DNA from: Bacteroidota bacterium
GTDB taxonomy: Bacteria; Bacteroidota; Bacteroidia; 2-12-FULL-35-15
Assembly (NCBI GenBank): GCA_021323165.1
Contig: JAJTCJ010000121.1
Span: forward strand, 1 to 32,551
Reading direction: 5' to 3'
Length of the DNA: 32,551 bases
Both the position numbers and the translations under genes were made by a program. Of this stretch, positions 7,863 to 17,226 are shown one piece after another. Below the pieces are notes generated by a model. It saw nothing but the letters and a program-made list of their open reading frames with translations, was not told the DNA's origin and searched no databases. Numbering within the stretch: the stretch's first letter is position 1; the number at the start of each line of letters is the position of its first letter.

Positions 7863-9392
7863 CTACTCCCATTCTATTGTTGCAGGTGGTTTTGAACTTA
7901 TATCATACACAACCCGGTTTATCCCTTTTACTTTGTTAATGATCTCATTAGAAACCTTTCCTAAAAATTCATATGGTAAATGACACCAGTCTGCTGTCAT
8001 ACCGTCAGTGCTTGTAACGGCTCTTAAAGCCACAGCATTTTCATAAGTTCGTTCATCTCCCATAACTCCGACAGATTGTACAGGTAAAAAAATTGCTCCT
8101 GCCTGCCAAACATCCTTATACAAATTTGAGGATTTCAGATTATCAATGAAAATAGAATCCACTTCCTGCAATATCCGTACCTTTTCCGGAGTAATGTCCC
8201 CAAGAATTCTAATAGCAAGGCCCGGACCCGGGAAAGGATGACGATTCAATATTACTTCATCTATCTCTAATGTTCTTCCAACCCTGCGAACTTCATCTTT
8301 AAAAAGCGTATTTAATGGCTCTACGATCTTCAGTTTCATAAAATCAGGCAGGCCACCAACATTATGATGTGACTTAATTGTTGCTGAAGGACCTTTCACA
8401 GAAACAGATTCAATCACATCAGGATAAATAGTTCCCTGAGCAAGCCATTTAACATCTTCGATGCGTTTTGACTCATCATCAAAAACATCAATAAAAACTT
8501 TACCGATTGCTTTCCTCTTTTTCTCCGGATCAGTAACTCCTTCAAGCTCTGAATAAAAACGATCTTTCGCATTGACACCTTTTACATTAAGCCCCATGTG
8601 CTTATATGATTCCAGTACGGTTTCATATTCGTTCTTTCTCAATAAACCATTATCTACAAAAATGCAATAGAGATTCTTACCGATAGCTTTGTGTAATAAA
8701 ACAGCAGCAACACTTGAATCGACACCACCGCTTAAGCCTAAAACAACCTTATCGTTTCCTATCTTATTTTGTAAAGCTTTAACTGTTGTTTCCACAAATG
8801 AATCGGGAGTCCAGTCCTGTTTACACCCGCATATTCCAACTACAAAATTTTTCAACAGAACCGCACCTTCTGTAGAATGATAAACTTCAGGATGAAACTG
8901 AATACCATATGTCTGCTCCCCTTTAACCTGATACCCTGCAAACTTCACATCTTTTGTACTTGAAATAATCTCGTAATTATCAGGGATCTTAGTAATAGTA
9001 TCTGCATGACTCATCCATACCTGGGAATTGTTGCTGACTCCTTTGAAAAGTATATTATCTGCCTTTACAAAGGAAAGATTTGCACGGCCGTATTCACGAT
9101 GTTCCGAAGACTGCACTTCTCCTCCGAACTTATGCGCCATTAACTGAGCACCGTAACATACTCCTAAAAGCGGCAGTTTATTTTTGAAAGAAGAAAGATC
9201 AGGATTGGGTGCATCTTTAGCACGAACAGAAAACGGAGATCCGGATAAAATAACACCTTTAATGTCCTTTGTGATTTCCGGGATCTTATTATACGGGTGG
9301 ATCTCACAATATACATTTAACTCGCGCACTCTGCGTGCTATCAGCTGTGTATATTGAGAACCGAAATCTAATATCAATATTGTTTCTTGCAT
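7863..9392 (-). CDS. guaA: GMP synthase, glutamine-hydrolysing
   Basis: This 509-aa GuaA converts XMP to GMP with ATP and glutamine-derived ammonia, the last step of guanine nucleotide synthesis. The N-terminal class I glutamine amidotransferase has nucleophile Cys79 in GVCYGAQ and the His167/Glu169 pair in FHPEV. The ATP-pyrophosphatase loop SGGVDSS is at residues 221-227. The C-terminal dimerisation domain ends in the conserved PPATIEWE. All key residues are present and the length is normal for the family. The ATG at 9392 follows a TATCTTTG box with only 5 nt between, so the mRNA may be nearly leaderless. It heads the transcript that continues into the LysM gene and hemF. Confidence 0.98.
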   Translation of the reverse strand: MQETILILDFGSQYTQLIARRVRELNVYCEIHPYNKIPEITKDIKGVILSGSPFSVRAKDAPNPDLSSFKNKLPLLGVCYGAQLMAHKFGGEVQSSEHREYGRANLSFVKADNILFKGVSNNSQVWMSHADTITKIPDNYEIISSTKDVKFAGYQVKGEQTYGIQFHPEVYHSTEGAVLLKNFVVGICGCKQDWTPDSFVETTVKALQNKIGNDKVVLGLSGGVDSSVAAVLLHKAIGKNLYCIFVDNGLLRKNEYETVLESYKHMGLNVKGVNAKDRFYSELEGVTDPEKKRKAIGKVFIDVFDDESKRIEDVKWLAQGTIYPDVIESVSVKGPSATIKSHHNVGGLPDFMKLKIVEPLNTLFKDEVRRVGRTLEIDEVILNRHPFPGPGLAIRILGDITPEKVRILQEVDSIFIDNLKSSNLYKDVWQAGAIFLPVQSVGVMGDERTYENAVALRAVTSTDGMTADWCHLPYEFLGKVSNEIINKVKGINRVVYDISSKPPATIEWE

Positions 9393-9397
9393 GGGCG

Positions 9398-9405
9398 CAA
9401 AGATA
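9398..9405 (-). promoter_or_regulatory. Bacteroidota -7 box (TATCTTTG) for guaA
   Basis: On the minus strand this reads TATCTTTG, a match to TAnnTTTG, ending 5 nt before the guaA ATG. Only 39 nt separate guaA from the TPR lipoprotein gene upstream. No -33 TTTG at good spacing is evident. Confidence 0.5.
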
Positions 9406-9431
9406 CAAAATTGGAGTCAATTATACGATGG

Positions 9432-10445
9432 TTATTTAAGACCTAAAGCTGTTTTTGCAGGAGTGAATTCAGGATCTAGTGACAGACATGTCTGGAATTC
9501 GGCAATTGCTTTTTTCCCTTCATTCATATCCTGGTAGCAGAGCCCGCGGCCATAGTAAGCTTCTGTGTATTTAGGATCGATATTAATTGCACCGGTAAAG
9601 AATTCCAGCGCTTTATTATATTTCTTAAGAGCAACAAGATGTATTACGCCCAAGTTGTAAAAAGCATTCTTATTATTATCAAATGAAATAAGGGTTGTGT
9701 ATGTGCCAATTGCATTATTCCAATCCTGAACGTCCTGATAATATTTACCCAATGCATACCAGGCTTCAGAACTTTTTGGCTGAAGCTTAATTGCATTTTT
9801 ATAATAATCAACAGCAAGTTTGTTCTTTTGTGCTGCACAAAGAATGCCCAGCTGCATGTATGCATTGTAATACTGCTGATCCTGTTCAACGGCTGTCTGC
9901 ATACTTGAAATAGCTTTTGCTGTGTCTCTTAAATCTTTATAATTCATTCCTTTCATGAAATAAGCTTTTGAATTATACTGATCTATCTTTAAAGCCTGGT
10001 TTATATACTCGATCGATTTATCATTTTTACGTACATAAAGATAAAGCTCAGCCAGCTTCAGAAGTCCATCCACATTCTTAGAATCAAGACTTACGCATTT
10101 TTCAAGCGCTTTTTTTGCTTCGCCAGAATTATTCACAGAAAAATGCAGATCTGAAAGTGTAAGATAATATTCGGCTTTGGTAGAATCCAGACTTAATGCA
10201 CGATTCATATCCGCCAATCCCTGATCAAAGGATTTATTATCAAGATAATATTTTGCTCTCTTTTGATAAAGATCCGGATTTTTCGGATTGGCTAAGATCT
10301 CATCGTTAATGGCTTTTAATTCGGGAGCTGCAGTATATGTTAATGAGTCTTCAGCGGTCTCACCGGTTTTAATTTTAGTTTCATTTCCGCATGAAGCCAA
10401 TAATAAGAGGCTGAATAAAAAAATTCCTGGTATGGTTCTGATCAT
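9432..10445 (-). CDS. TPR-repeat lipoprotein
   Basis: The start was set at ATG 10443-10445 because it gives a clean lipoprotein signal peptide, MIRTIPGIFLFSLLLLASC, with the lipidation Cys at residue 19. The frame is open further upstream to 10559, but that stretch runs into the recA terminator hairpin. The mature part consists of about eight TPR units of 34 residues, for example LYQKRAKYYLDNKSFDQGL, AYFMKGMNYKDLRDTAKAI and AYYGRGLCYQDMNEGKKAI. Such proteins act as scaffolds; no enzyme domain is present. Some Bacteroidota TPR lipoproteins serve in gliding or type IX secretion, but nothing here marks it as one of those. It lies downstream of recA on the same strand, separated by a hairpin. Confidence 0.9.
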   Translation of the reverse strand: MIRTIPGIFLFSLLLLASCGNETKIKTGETAEDSLTYTAAPELKAINDEILANPKNPDLYQKRAKYYLDNKSFDQGLADMNRALSLDSTKAEYYLTLSDLHFSVNNSGEAKKALEKCVSLDSKNVDGLLKLAELYLYVRKNDKSIEYINQALKIDQYNSKAYFMKGMNYKDLRDTAKAISSMQTAVEQDQQYYNAYMQLGILCAAQKNKLAVDYYKNAIKLQPKSSEAWYALGKYYQDVQDWNNAIGTYTTLISFDNNKNAFYNLGVIHLVALKKYNKALEFFTGAINIDPKYTEAYYGRGLCYQDMNEGKKAIAEFQTCLSLDPEFTPAKTALGLK

Positions 10446-10509
10446 GTGAGCAAATGTAATAAATAGTTTTTCCATAAACATATTTAACCTTTCGGCAATT
10501 GATAAAATA

Positions 10510-10556
10510 CAAACATCCCCAACATCGTAATTACTATTACGGATCGGGGATGTTTG
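10510..10556 (-). terminator. Likely recA terminator, long two-part hairpin
   Basis: An 11-bp perfect outer stem (10510-10520 with 10546-10556, CAAACATCCCC and complement) encloses an inner 6-bp stem (10526-10531 with 10536-10541, CGTAAT/ATTACG). On the minus strand it is followed by GTATTTTATC, a weak U tract. It lies 34 nt after the recA stop. Confidence 0.75.
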
Positions 10557-10590
10557 CAATAATTAAATAATTTATTCTAAAAGAGTCGAA

Positions 10591-11607
10591 TTATTTCACG
10601 GCAGCAAGAGCAGCAGCAGGTGCAGCAACTTCAGCAGCATGACCGCTTAATGCTTCTCTTATCTTGTTTTCGATCTCTTCCATCAGATCAGGATTATCAT
10701 TGAACAGTGATTTCACTGAATCACGGCCTTGTCCTAATTTAGTATCACCGTAACTGAACCATGAACCGCTTTTCTTAATGATGTTATGTTCAACACCAAG
10801 ATCCACAATCTCACCAACTTTTGAAATTCCTTCACCATACATGATATCAAATTCTGCCTGACGGAAAGGAGGTGCTACTTTATTCTTAACGATCTTAACG
10901 CGGGTACGGTTTCCAACAACAGCATCACCTTCTTTGATCTGGCCAATTCTTCTGATATCGATACGTACTGAGGCGTAAAACTTAAGGGCATTACCACCGG
11001 TGGTAGTTTCAGGATTACCGAACATAACACCTATCTTTTCACGCAACTGGTTAATAAAGATGCAGCAGCATCCTGTCTTATTGATGGTTCCGGTTAATTT
11101 ACGTAATGCCTGAGACATTAAACGCGCCTGTAATCCCATTTTAGAATCCCCCATCTCTCCTTCTATTTCACTCTTAGGAGTTAAAGCAGCAACCGAGTCG
11201 ATTACAATAATATCAATAGCTCCTGAACGGATCAGATTTTCTGCAATTTCCAATGCCTGCTCACCATTATCCGGCTGAGAGATCAAAAGATTTTCAGTGT
11301 CAACGCCTAATTTTTCAGCGTAAGTACGGTCAAAAGCATGTTCTGCATCAATAAAAGCAGCAATACCACCAGCTTTCTGTACTTCAGCAATTGCATGAAT
11401 TGTTAAAGTTGTTTTACCGGAAGATTCTGGTCCGTATATCTCAATCACACGGCCTTTTGGTAAACCGCCAATTCCTAAAGCGATATCGATACCAAGTGAT
11501 CCTGTCGGGATAACCTCAACATTATCTACCGGTGCGTCACCCATTTTCATGAACTTTTCTTTATTTACTGATTCTTTCGCGCTTTTTTCTTTGGCTTCTT
11601 TGCTCAT
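10591..11607 (-). CDS. recA: Recombinase A
   Basis: This 338-aa RecA is a normal-length bacterial recombinase that forms filaments on single-stranded DNA, drives strand exchange and induces the SOS response where one exists. Walker [10 protein letters not shown] is at residues 59-67. Walker B is the [12 protein letters not shown] stretch, with the L1 loop next to [22 protein letters not shown] and the polymerisation/L2 region around [27 protein letters not shown]. The C-terminus ends in an Ala-rich stretch instead of the acidic tail of the enterobacterial protein. It sits between bcp upstream and the TPR lipoprotein downstream. I found no recognisable LexA-type operator in the 100 nt upstream. 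Confidence 0.99.
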   Translation of the reverse strand: MSKEAKEKSAKESVNKEKFMKMGDAPVDNVEVIPTGSLGIDIALGIGGLPKGRVIEIYGPESSGKTTLTIHAIAEVQKAGGIAAFIDAEHAFDRTYAEKLGVDTENLLISQPDNGEQALEIAENLIRSGAIDIIVIDSVAALTPKSEIEGEMGDSKMGLQARLMSQALRKLTGTINKTGCCCIFINQLREKIGVMFGNPETTTGGNALKFYASVRIDIRRIGQIKEGDAVVGNRTRVKIVKNKVAPPFRQAEFDIMYGEGISKVGEIVDLGVEHNIIKKSGSWFSYGDTKLGQGRDSVKSLFNDNPDLMEEIENKIREALSGHAAEVAAPAAALAAVK

Positions 11608-11709
11608 CTTATATATAGTTATTAGTTACAAATTAATTACGAATTGGAGAATGGTGAATTAGAGAATAATCCGCTTCGCATTGTTTATTATTTGGTTTGT
11701 TGTTGTTTG

Positions 11710-12186
11710 TTATTTATTTAGTTCATCGAGTATCTGTTGCGAGTGATTCTTTGAATCAACTTTAGTGATCACTAACTCGATCTTTCCTTTTTCATCTATT
11801 ACAAATGTTGTTCTCACTAGGCCATCATAGATCCTTCCCATGAATTTTTTCAAGCCCCAAACATCGTAAGCTTTAATTATCTTCATTTCTGTATCTGCAA
11901 TCAGAGGAAAGGGAAGATCAAATTTATCAATGAACTTTTTATGTTTTTTTTCATCATCCGGGCTTACACCAATTATAGCAAAACCTTTCTTTTTTAATGC
12001 TGAGAAATTGTCTCTTAAATTACAAGCTTCATTTGTACAAGTTGGTGTATTGTCCTGAGGATAAAAATAAAGAACGAGTTTTTTTCCTTTGAAATCTTTC
12101 AGCGAAATAATATTTCCATCCTGATCTAATCCTTTAAAATCAGGTGCTTTATCACCTTTTTTTAAACTTGTTATATAGTTTGTCAT
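11710..12186 (-). CDS. bcp: Thioredoxin-dependent peroxiredoxin, Bcp/PrxQ type
   Basis: This 158-aa cytoplasmic peroxiredoxin reduces hydrogen peroxide and organic hydroperoxides. The peroxidatic Cys50 lies in NTPTCT and the resolving Cys55 five residues later in the same helix (CTNEAC), the atypical two-cysteine layout of the PrxQ group. The family motif is more often TPGCT; here Gly is Thr, which is unusual but leaves both cysteines intact. It begins 10 nt after a TAATTTTG box at 12197-12204. About 100 nt of AT-rich sequence without a visible terminator separates it from recA on the other side. A role in oxidative defence fits the oxygen-dependent hemF and the bacillithiol gene bshA elsewhere in the window. 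Confidence 0.96.
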   Translation of the reverse strand: MTNYITSLKKGDKAPDFKGLDQDGNIISLKDFKGKKLVLYFYPQDNTPTCTNEACNLRDNFSALKKKGFAIIGVSPDDEKKHKKFIDKFDLPFPLIADTEMKIIKAYDVWGLKKFMGRIYDGLVRTTFVIDEKGKIELVITKVDSKNHSQQILDELNK

Positions 12187-12196
12187 TTTCTTATTT

Positions 12197-12204
12197 CAAA
12201 ATTA
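12197..12204 (-). promoter_or_regulatory. Bacteroidota -7 box (TAATTTTG) for bcp
   Basis: On the minus strand TAATTTTG matches TAnnTTTG and ends 10 nt before the bcp ATG at 12186. The rest of the 186-nt gap to nth (12187-12372) is AT-rich, and I see no gene in it. Confidence 0.45.
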
Positions 12205-12372
12205 GGAGATAAAATCCTAGTAAAAAAACGTATTGTTATTTTTTATTAACAAAAGGGACATAATACTACATATCGTAGCAGGATTTGATCAAAAAAGAGA
12301 AAAAATTGCAACGAAAGTGGAAATGGACAAAGAAAAATGAGGGAGAATTTTATCTAAAACAACGAGAAGATA

Positions 12373-13026
12373 TCAGATCTTACCTTTTTTCAGAAGCTCC
12401 TGAAAATATTTACACCATTCTGTAAGCGGACAAATTTCACATTTTGGGGTTCTTGCAACACAAATATAACGACCATGCAGAATCAGCCAATGATGGGCAA
12501 TAGCAACCTTATCCAGGGGAATATATCTCATTAATTGCTTTTCGGTATCCAGAGGCGTTTTGGAATTGATGGTAAGACCTAATCTTGCAGAAACCCTGAA
12601 GACATGCGTATCAACCGCCATCGCAGGTTTTTCATACACAACAGATGCTATGACATTGGCTGTCTTTCTGCCTACTCCCGGCAGTTTCTGAAGCTCATCA
12701 ACATCTGAAGGCACAATTCCTTTGAATTCGTTGATCAGCATCTTAGCCATACCAACAAGATGTTTTGCCTTGTTATTGGGATAACTGATACTTCTGATAT
12801 ATTGGAAAACTTCATCACTGCTTGCTTCAGCTAAAACCTCAGGCACAGGAAAAGCTTTGAATAAAGCCGGTGTAACCATATTCACACGTTTATCGGTACA
12901 TTGAGCAGAAAGTATAACCGCTACCAATAATTCGTATGGATTTGAGTATTGCAGTTCCGTTTCAGCGATCGGCTGATGCGTGCTGAAATAATGAATAATT
13001 TTTTCGAAGCGTTCTTTTTTTGTCAT
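12373..13026 (-). CDS. nth: Endonuclease III, base-excision repair glycosylase/AP lyase
   Basis: This 217-aa protein is a full-length Nth, which removes oxidised pyrimidines from DNA and cuts the abasic site. The helix-hairpin-helix LPGVGRKTANVIA contains catalytic Lys121, and VDTHVFRVSARLG contains catalytic Asp139. The [4Fe-4S] loop is complete: Cys189, Cys196, Cys199 and Cys205 (C-x6-C-x2-C-x5-C). The start was set at ATG 13024-13026; the GTG one codon upstream is also possible and changes nothing. It lies 49 nt after the stop of the last TPR-SpoIIE gene on the same strand, so it may share that transcript, but no functional link is apparent. Confidence 0.97.
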   Translation of the reverse strand: MTKKERFEKIIHYFSTHQPIAETELQYSNPYELLVAVILSAQCTDKRVNMVTPALFKAFPVPEVLAEASSDEVFQYIRSISYPNNKAKHLVGMAKMLINEFKGIVPSDVDELQKLPGVGRKTANVIASVVYEKPAMAVDTHVFRVSARLGLTINSKTPLDTEKQLMRYIPLDKVAIAHHWLILHGRYICVARTPKCEICPLTEWCKYFQELLKKGKI

Positions 13027-13075
13027 CACACGCTCAACTTATTTGTGATCATTACTTAATATTAAAGAAGTCGCT

Positions 13076-15511
13076 TTATATCTTAATTCCAATAACAGTT
13101 ATATCATCTATTTGTTCTAGATTTCCTTTCCAGCTAATTAAAGTCTTATGCAGATGTATTTGTTGTTCAGATAAAGGCCAACTTGCAATTTTCAAAAGAG
13201 TGTCCTGCAATTGTTTGTACTTGTACTTTTTTCCTCGTGGTCCACCAAACTGATCAGCAAAGCCATCCGTAAATGTATAAATGATATCACCTTTCTCAAG
13301 TGAAACTTCAGTTTGAGAGAATGGTTTTAGCTTTTCACCATAAATGCCAACAGGCTGTTTATCACCTTTGAATTGCTTCAAAACAAAATCTCCATCGCTA
13401 TTTTTTCTTATGATATAAAAAGTATGATTGGCTGCAGAAAATACGAGCTTCATTTCTTTCTTATCAATCACCAGTAAGGTAAGATCCATTCCATCCTGAT
13501 GCTCACCGCTCACTCCTTTCTGCTTCAGAGAGGTGATTACTTTTTTACGAAGTTTGCTCATTACGAGTGCCGGCTCAGTAAGTGCATATTCATTAATTAT
13601 TTCATTCAGCATAGAGATTCCCAGCATACTCATAAATCCGCCGGGAACACCATGACCGGTACAATCGGCTGTTACAAATATTATCTTTCCTTCTTTATCA
13701 GAGATCCAGTAAAAATCTCCACTAATAATATCTTTTGGTTTAAATAAAATAAAGCTTTCCTCAAAGTATTTTTCAAAATCTATTTTAGATGGAATCAATG
13801 AGGTCTGAATATTTTTTGCGTAAAAGATACTATCTGTTATCTCCCTGTTCTTTGTTTCAATTAACTTGTGCTGATGTTCTATCTGCTCATTTTGTCTCTG
13901 TAAACGAAACTTCTGCTCTGTAAGGGTTGCATTCACCTGATTTAAAAAAAGGTTAGACTCTTTCTTCCGTTTCAGTGATCTGAAAACCAGAAATAAGATC
14001 AGCGCAATAAGTGAAAGACCTATAACAAGTCCATTGCGGATATATTTTTGTTTTTGAATTTGCTTCTCTGCTACTGCATCTTTTTTATCCTGCAGTAGAC
14101 CTTGAATTTTCTGTTGCTGTGAAAATTCAAAATTCAATTGTTTTTTTGTAAGATCTCTTGAGGTTTCAATATTATAAATGCTGTCACGTATGCTTATAAA
14201 ATTCCGGTAACTATAAAAGGCGTTTTTATAATCATTGAGCTTAACGTAGCTATCACTCATTTCATGATAAGCTTCCATTATAGATGAAGAGAGTCCGGAG
14301 CTATCAGCAATTTCCAATGCTTTTAAGGCTGCATTTATTCCTTTTTCATATTGTTTTGTCTGGTTACACGCTTTAGCCAATGTTAAATAATTATCAGCCA
14401 GGCCTTCAGGATCTCTGATCAGCTCGCGGATCGCAAGTGAAGAATCAATATATAAGAAGGCTTCATTATCTCTGCCAGTTTTTAGAAATGTTTTTGCAAT
14501 ATTATTCAGTACAAGGGCTTCTCTGTTCTTTATTCCTATTCTTCTGCTGATTGCAAGAGCTTTAAAATGATAATCCAATGCTTCATCATACCTCTCAAGT
14601 CGCAGATAAAGATCTCCGATATTTGTATATCGGCCCGAAACGCATTGTTCATCTTTAATTTCCGAGCAAAGAGAAAGACTTTTAAGCTCCGATCCGAGCG
14701 CTCTTTCCCACTCTTTCATTATATAAAAGATCTTATATTGACTTAAAAAAGAATTCGCAAGTCCTCGCTTATCACCAACCTTTTCACGGATCACAATACT
14801 TTTTTGAATGTGATCAAGCGCTTTCTCATAATTCCCTAAGTAAGAATAATTAACGCCTAAAAAGGAATGGACTGCACCCAGGCCAATGGTATCCTTGATT
14901 TCCAATCTTAATGCTAAACTCTTTTCAAGAGCTTCACCGGCTTCAATGTATTCACCTCTGTCGTTAAGAACCGAACCTTTTACATAATAGCAATAACCTA
15001 AACCTTTTTTGTCTGAGATCTCAATAGCCATTTTCTCTGCAATTACCAGCAAAGCAAGGGCTTCCCTGTGCTTATCAAGAGCATTCAGAGATTTAGCCTT
15101 ATTGTTAATGCATTTTATTTCATTTACAATATCGGCAGCTGAATGATAAATCGCACGGGCGGAATCAAATAATACGATCGAATTATAATATTGGCTTTGA
15201 TTATATTTTATTACACCTTTGGCGCATAAAGCAGAGGCCGTACCGTAATGATAACGTAGTTTTTCAGACAGGATCAAAGTGTTATGAATCTCTATGGAGG
15301 CACTGTCATATTTGCCATAAAGGATATAGAGATCAACGATACTAAGCCCCAGATTCACTTTAGAAGTATCATCGGGATAGCCTTTGAATCTTTTTATCAA
15401 AGAATACAGATTATCCGCTTTCGCTGTTTGAATTAACAACAGGAAAAAAAGAAAGAAAACGTAATAACTTCTTTTTATTCTTAGATCAGACACGAGCATA
15501 AAATTCCGCAT
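13076..15511 (-). CDS. TPR receptor with transmembrane helix and SpoIIE/PP2C phosphatase (array gene 4, catalytic)
   Basis: The 811-aa product has an N-terminal signal or anchor helix (about residues 14-32), then about nine TPR units of 40 residues that would lie in the periplasm. A membrane helix follows at about residues 490-512 (GLVIGLSLIALILFLVF), then a cytoplasmic coiled coil. The linker DSIFYAKNIQTSLIP leads into a SpoIIE-type PP2C phosphatase over the last ~235 residues. Metal-binding Asp motifs are all present: SGDFYW, TADCTGHGVPGG, TDGFADQFGG and QIDDITVIGI. SpoIIE-type enzymes usually dephosphorylate STAS anti-anti-sigma proteins; no STAS partner is encoded in this window. This is the fourth and last gene of a tandem array of related receptors, starting 34 nt after the truncated third member. 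Confidence 0.93.
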   Translation of the reverse strand: MRNFMLVSDLRIKRSYYVFFLFFLLLIQTAKADNLYSLIKRFKGYPDDTSKVNLGLSIVDLYILYGKYDSASIEIHNTLILSEKLRYHYGTASALCAKGVIKYNQSQYYNSIVLFDSARAIYHSAADIVNEIKCINNKAKSLNALDKHREALALLVIAEKMAIEISDKKGLGYCYYVKGSVLNDRGEYIEAGEALEKSLALRLEIKDTIGLGAVHSFLGVNYSYLGNYEKALDHIQKSIVIREKVGDKRGLANSFLSQYKIFYIMKEWERALGSELKSLSLCSEIKDEQCVSGRYTNIGDLYLRLERYDEALDYHFKALAISRRIGIKNREALVLNNIAKTFLKTGRDNEAFLYIDSSLAIRELIRDPEGLADNYLTLAKACNQTKQYEKGINAALKALEIADSSGLSSSIMEAYHEMSDSYVKLNDYKNAFYSYRNFISIRDSIYNIETSRDLTKKQLNFEFSQQQKIQGLLQDKKDAVAEKQIQKQKYIRNGLVIGLSLIALILFLVFRSLKRKKESNLFLNQVNATLTEQKFRLQRQNEQIEHQHKLIETKNREITDSIFYAKNIQTSLIPSKIDFEKYFEESFILFKPKDIISGDFYWISDKEGKIIFVTADCTGHGVPGGFMSMLGISMLNEIINEYALTEPALVMSKLRKKVITSLKQKGVSGEHQDGMDLTLLVIDKKEMKLVFSAANHTFYIIRKNSDGDFVLKQFKGDKQPVGIYGEKLKPFSQTEVSLEKGDIIYTFTDGFADQFGGPRGKKYKYKQLQDTLLKIASWPLSEQQIHLHKTLISWKGNLEQIDDITVIGIKI

Positions 15512-15545
15512 TTAATCTGTATTAAAAAAGGAAATTAAATGTTTA

Positions 15546-17216
15546 TTATAATATTATTCTTTTAGCATAAGTAATACTGTCAATTATCTCTTTCTGATGT
15601 TCCTCAACTAATTGCTTTTGATATTCCACTTCTATTTTCTGACTTTCCACCAGGTCCTTTTGAATTTCAATAACCTTCTTTTGTTTTCGGGTAGTTTGAA
15701 GCGATCTATAAATAAACCCGGCAAAGAATATCACTAATAAAAGACCGCATGCCACAAATAAAATAATCAGATTCTGTTTTCTGTTTCTTTCTTCTGCCAG
15801 CAATCCCTGATTATATAATTCTTTTTTATGTTCTGCTTCGGCAATAGCTTCCTTTTTTTGAAAATCATAGTTCATTTGATTCTGAACAGTCATTTTACGT
15901 GTTTCTTCATTATCAAGACTATCGCGATATAAAACAAACAACTTATGATTTTTAAATGCGCTTTTAAAGTCTCCTTCAATACTATCAAGGACTGCAAGCG
16001 AGCCATACAGATGCATAAAATAATTTTTAAAGCCGATTTCTTTTGTTATAATTTCCGCTTTCTTCAGATATAATTTCCCTTCAATGTAATTCTTCTGAGC
16101 AATGTATAAATTTCCGATATTCAGATAAGTGCTCACTATGCCTGCCTTATCACCTATTTCATTTTTGATCTCAGCAGACCTCATAAAATTTTTCATGGCC
16201 TCAGTATAAAATTGCTTAGACTGATTCGCACCCTTTTCCCGGTTTCCTTTTAAAAAGAATACATTCCCGATACTGTTTAAAGCAGATGCAATACCTTCCT
16301 TATGGCCGATCTCTTCACGGATCTTTAAAGATTGTAAATAACTTTTCAAGGCCTCTTCCCAATTCCCTTGAGCTTCATATATAATTCCGATATTGCCGTA
16401 TGAAGATCCCAGCCCCCGCTTATGCCCTATCTCTTTCCTGATCTTTAAAGCTTCCAAATGATTCTTTAAAGCTTCTGCATTGTTATTCTGACTGGAATAG
16501 ATTAAACCGATATTATTTAATGCGGAAGCTGCAGCCCTCTTTTCTCCGATGGAATCCATTATTTTTAAACATTCAAAATAATTTTTTAATGCTTCCGGAT
16601 AATTCCCCATATTGGCGTGAACCAATCCCATATTATTATAAGAACCGCCCACACCTTTAAGATCACCAATAGCTTTCCTTATTTTAAGGGAAGCTGTATA
16701 GTATTTTAATGCCTGAGAATTATCACTTAAATTATCATAAACATTCCCTATATTGTTATAACAGGAAGCTATACCTTTCTGATCATTTATGTCTACAAAT
16801 ATTTTGAGAGAAGCAGCGAGATATTTCAATGCATCAACTGAATTCCCCTGATCCGAATATATTATTCCGATATTACAATACGATTTGGCCTTGTATTTAA
16901 GAGCAGTTTGAATAACATTTCCGGGTGGCTTTGACTTCAGAATTTTTCCTGCAATGTCCAACGCTTTCCAACCATAAACTATTCCCTGGTTATAATTACC
17001 TACAGTTTCATACTCATCACTTAATTGATAATGAAGGCTAAGCTGAGTCGTATCAACCTCCATAGGTTTAACCAAACGAAAAATAGAATCAATTTTTTCC
17101 TGCTGAGCATTAGCTGGTACACTTATGATCAAATAAGTGAAGGAAATCAGTAAACGTAATTCAACACTACTGACTTTTCTTTTATAAAAAACTTTGTATA
17201 AATTCTTAGCTTTCAA
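15546..17216 (-). CDS. TPR transmembrane protein lacking the SpoIIE domain (array gene 3)
   Basis: The 556-aa product has a signal peptide (ending VPANAQ), seven 40-residue TPR units (such as SCYNNIGNVYDNLSDNSQAL and SSYGNIGIIYEAQGNWEEAL), and a membrane helix near residues 485-507. A coiled coil then leads to the linker EIIDSITYAKRI. The protein ends two residues later (IL, stop), exactly where array genes 1 and 4 enter the phosphatase. No phosphatase remnant remains in the 34 nt before the next gene. The only start upstream of the signal peptide is TTG at 17216, because no ATG is in frame there. That codon lies 10 nt after the preceding stop, so translation may be coupled. It may be a genuine non-catalytic partner or a deletion product; the intact upstream frame favours a translated protein. 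Confidence 0.85.
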   Translation of the reverse strand: MKAKNLYKVFYKRKVSSVELRLLISFTYLIISVPANAQQEKIDSIFRLVKPMEVDTTQLSLHYQLSDEYETVGNYNQGIVYGWKALDIAGKILKSKPPGNVIQTALKYKAKSYCNIGIIYSDQGNSVDALKYLAASLKIFVDINDQKGIASCYNNIGNVYDNLSDNSQALKYYTASLKIRKAIGDLKGVGGSYNNMGLVHANMGNYPEALKNYFECLKIMDSIGEKRAAASALNNIGLIYSSQNNNAEALKNHLEALKIRKEIGHKRGLGSSYGNIGIIYEAQGNWEEALKSYLQSLKIREEIGHKEGIASALNSIGNVFFLKGNREKGANQSKQFYTEAMKNFMRSAEIKNEIGDKAGIVSTYLNIGNLYIAQKNYIEGKLYLKKAEIITKEIGFKNYFMHLYGSLAVLDSIEGDFKSAFKNHKLFVLYRDSLDNEETRKMTVQNQMNYDFQKKEAIAEAEHKKELYNQGLLAEERNRKQNLIILFVACGLLLVIFFAGFIYRSLQTTRKQKKVIEIQKDLVESQKIEVEYQKQLVEEHQKEIIDSITYAKRIIL

Positions 17217-17226
17217 AACAAGTTAA

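Noticed and set aside
10446-10559. Longer N-terminus for the TPR lipoprotein
   Set aside because: The extension would place a long polar leader before a perfect lipoprotein signal peptide, and it reads through the recA terminator hairpin.
12205-12372. Possible small gene in the gap between bcp and nth
   Set aside because: A 26-codon open stretch exists on the plus strand, but it has no start codon in a sensible place and no promoter box or family features.
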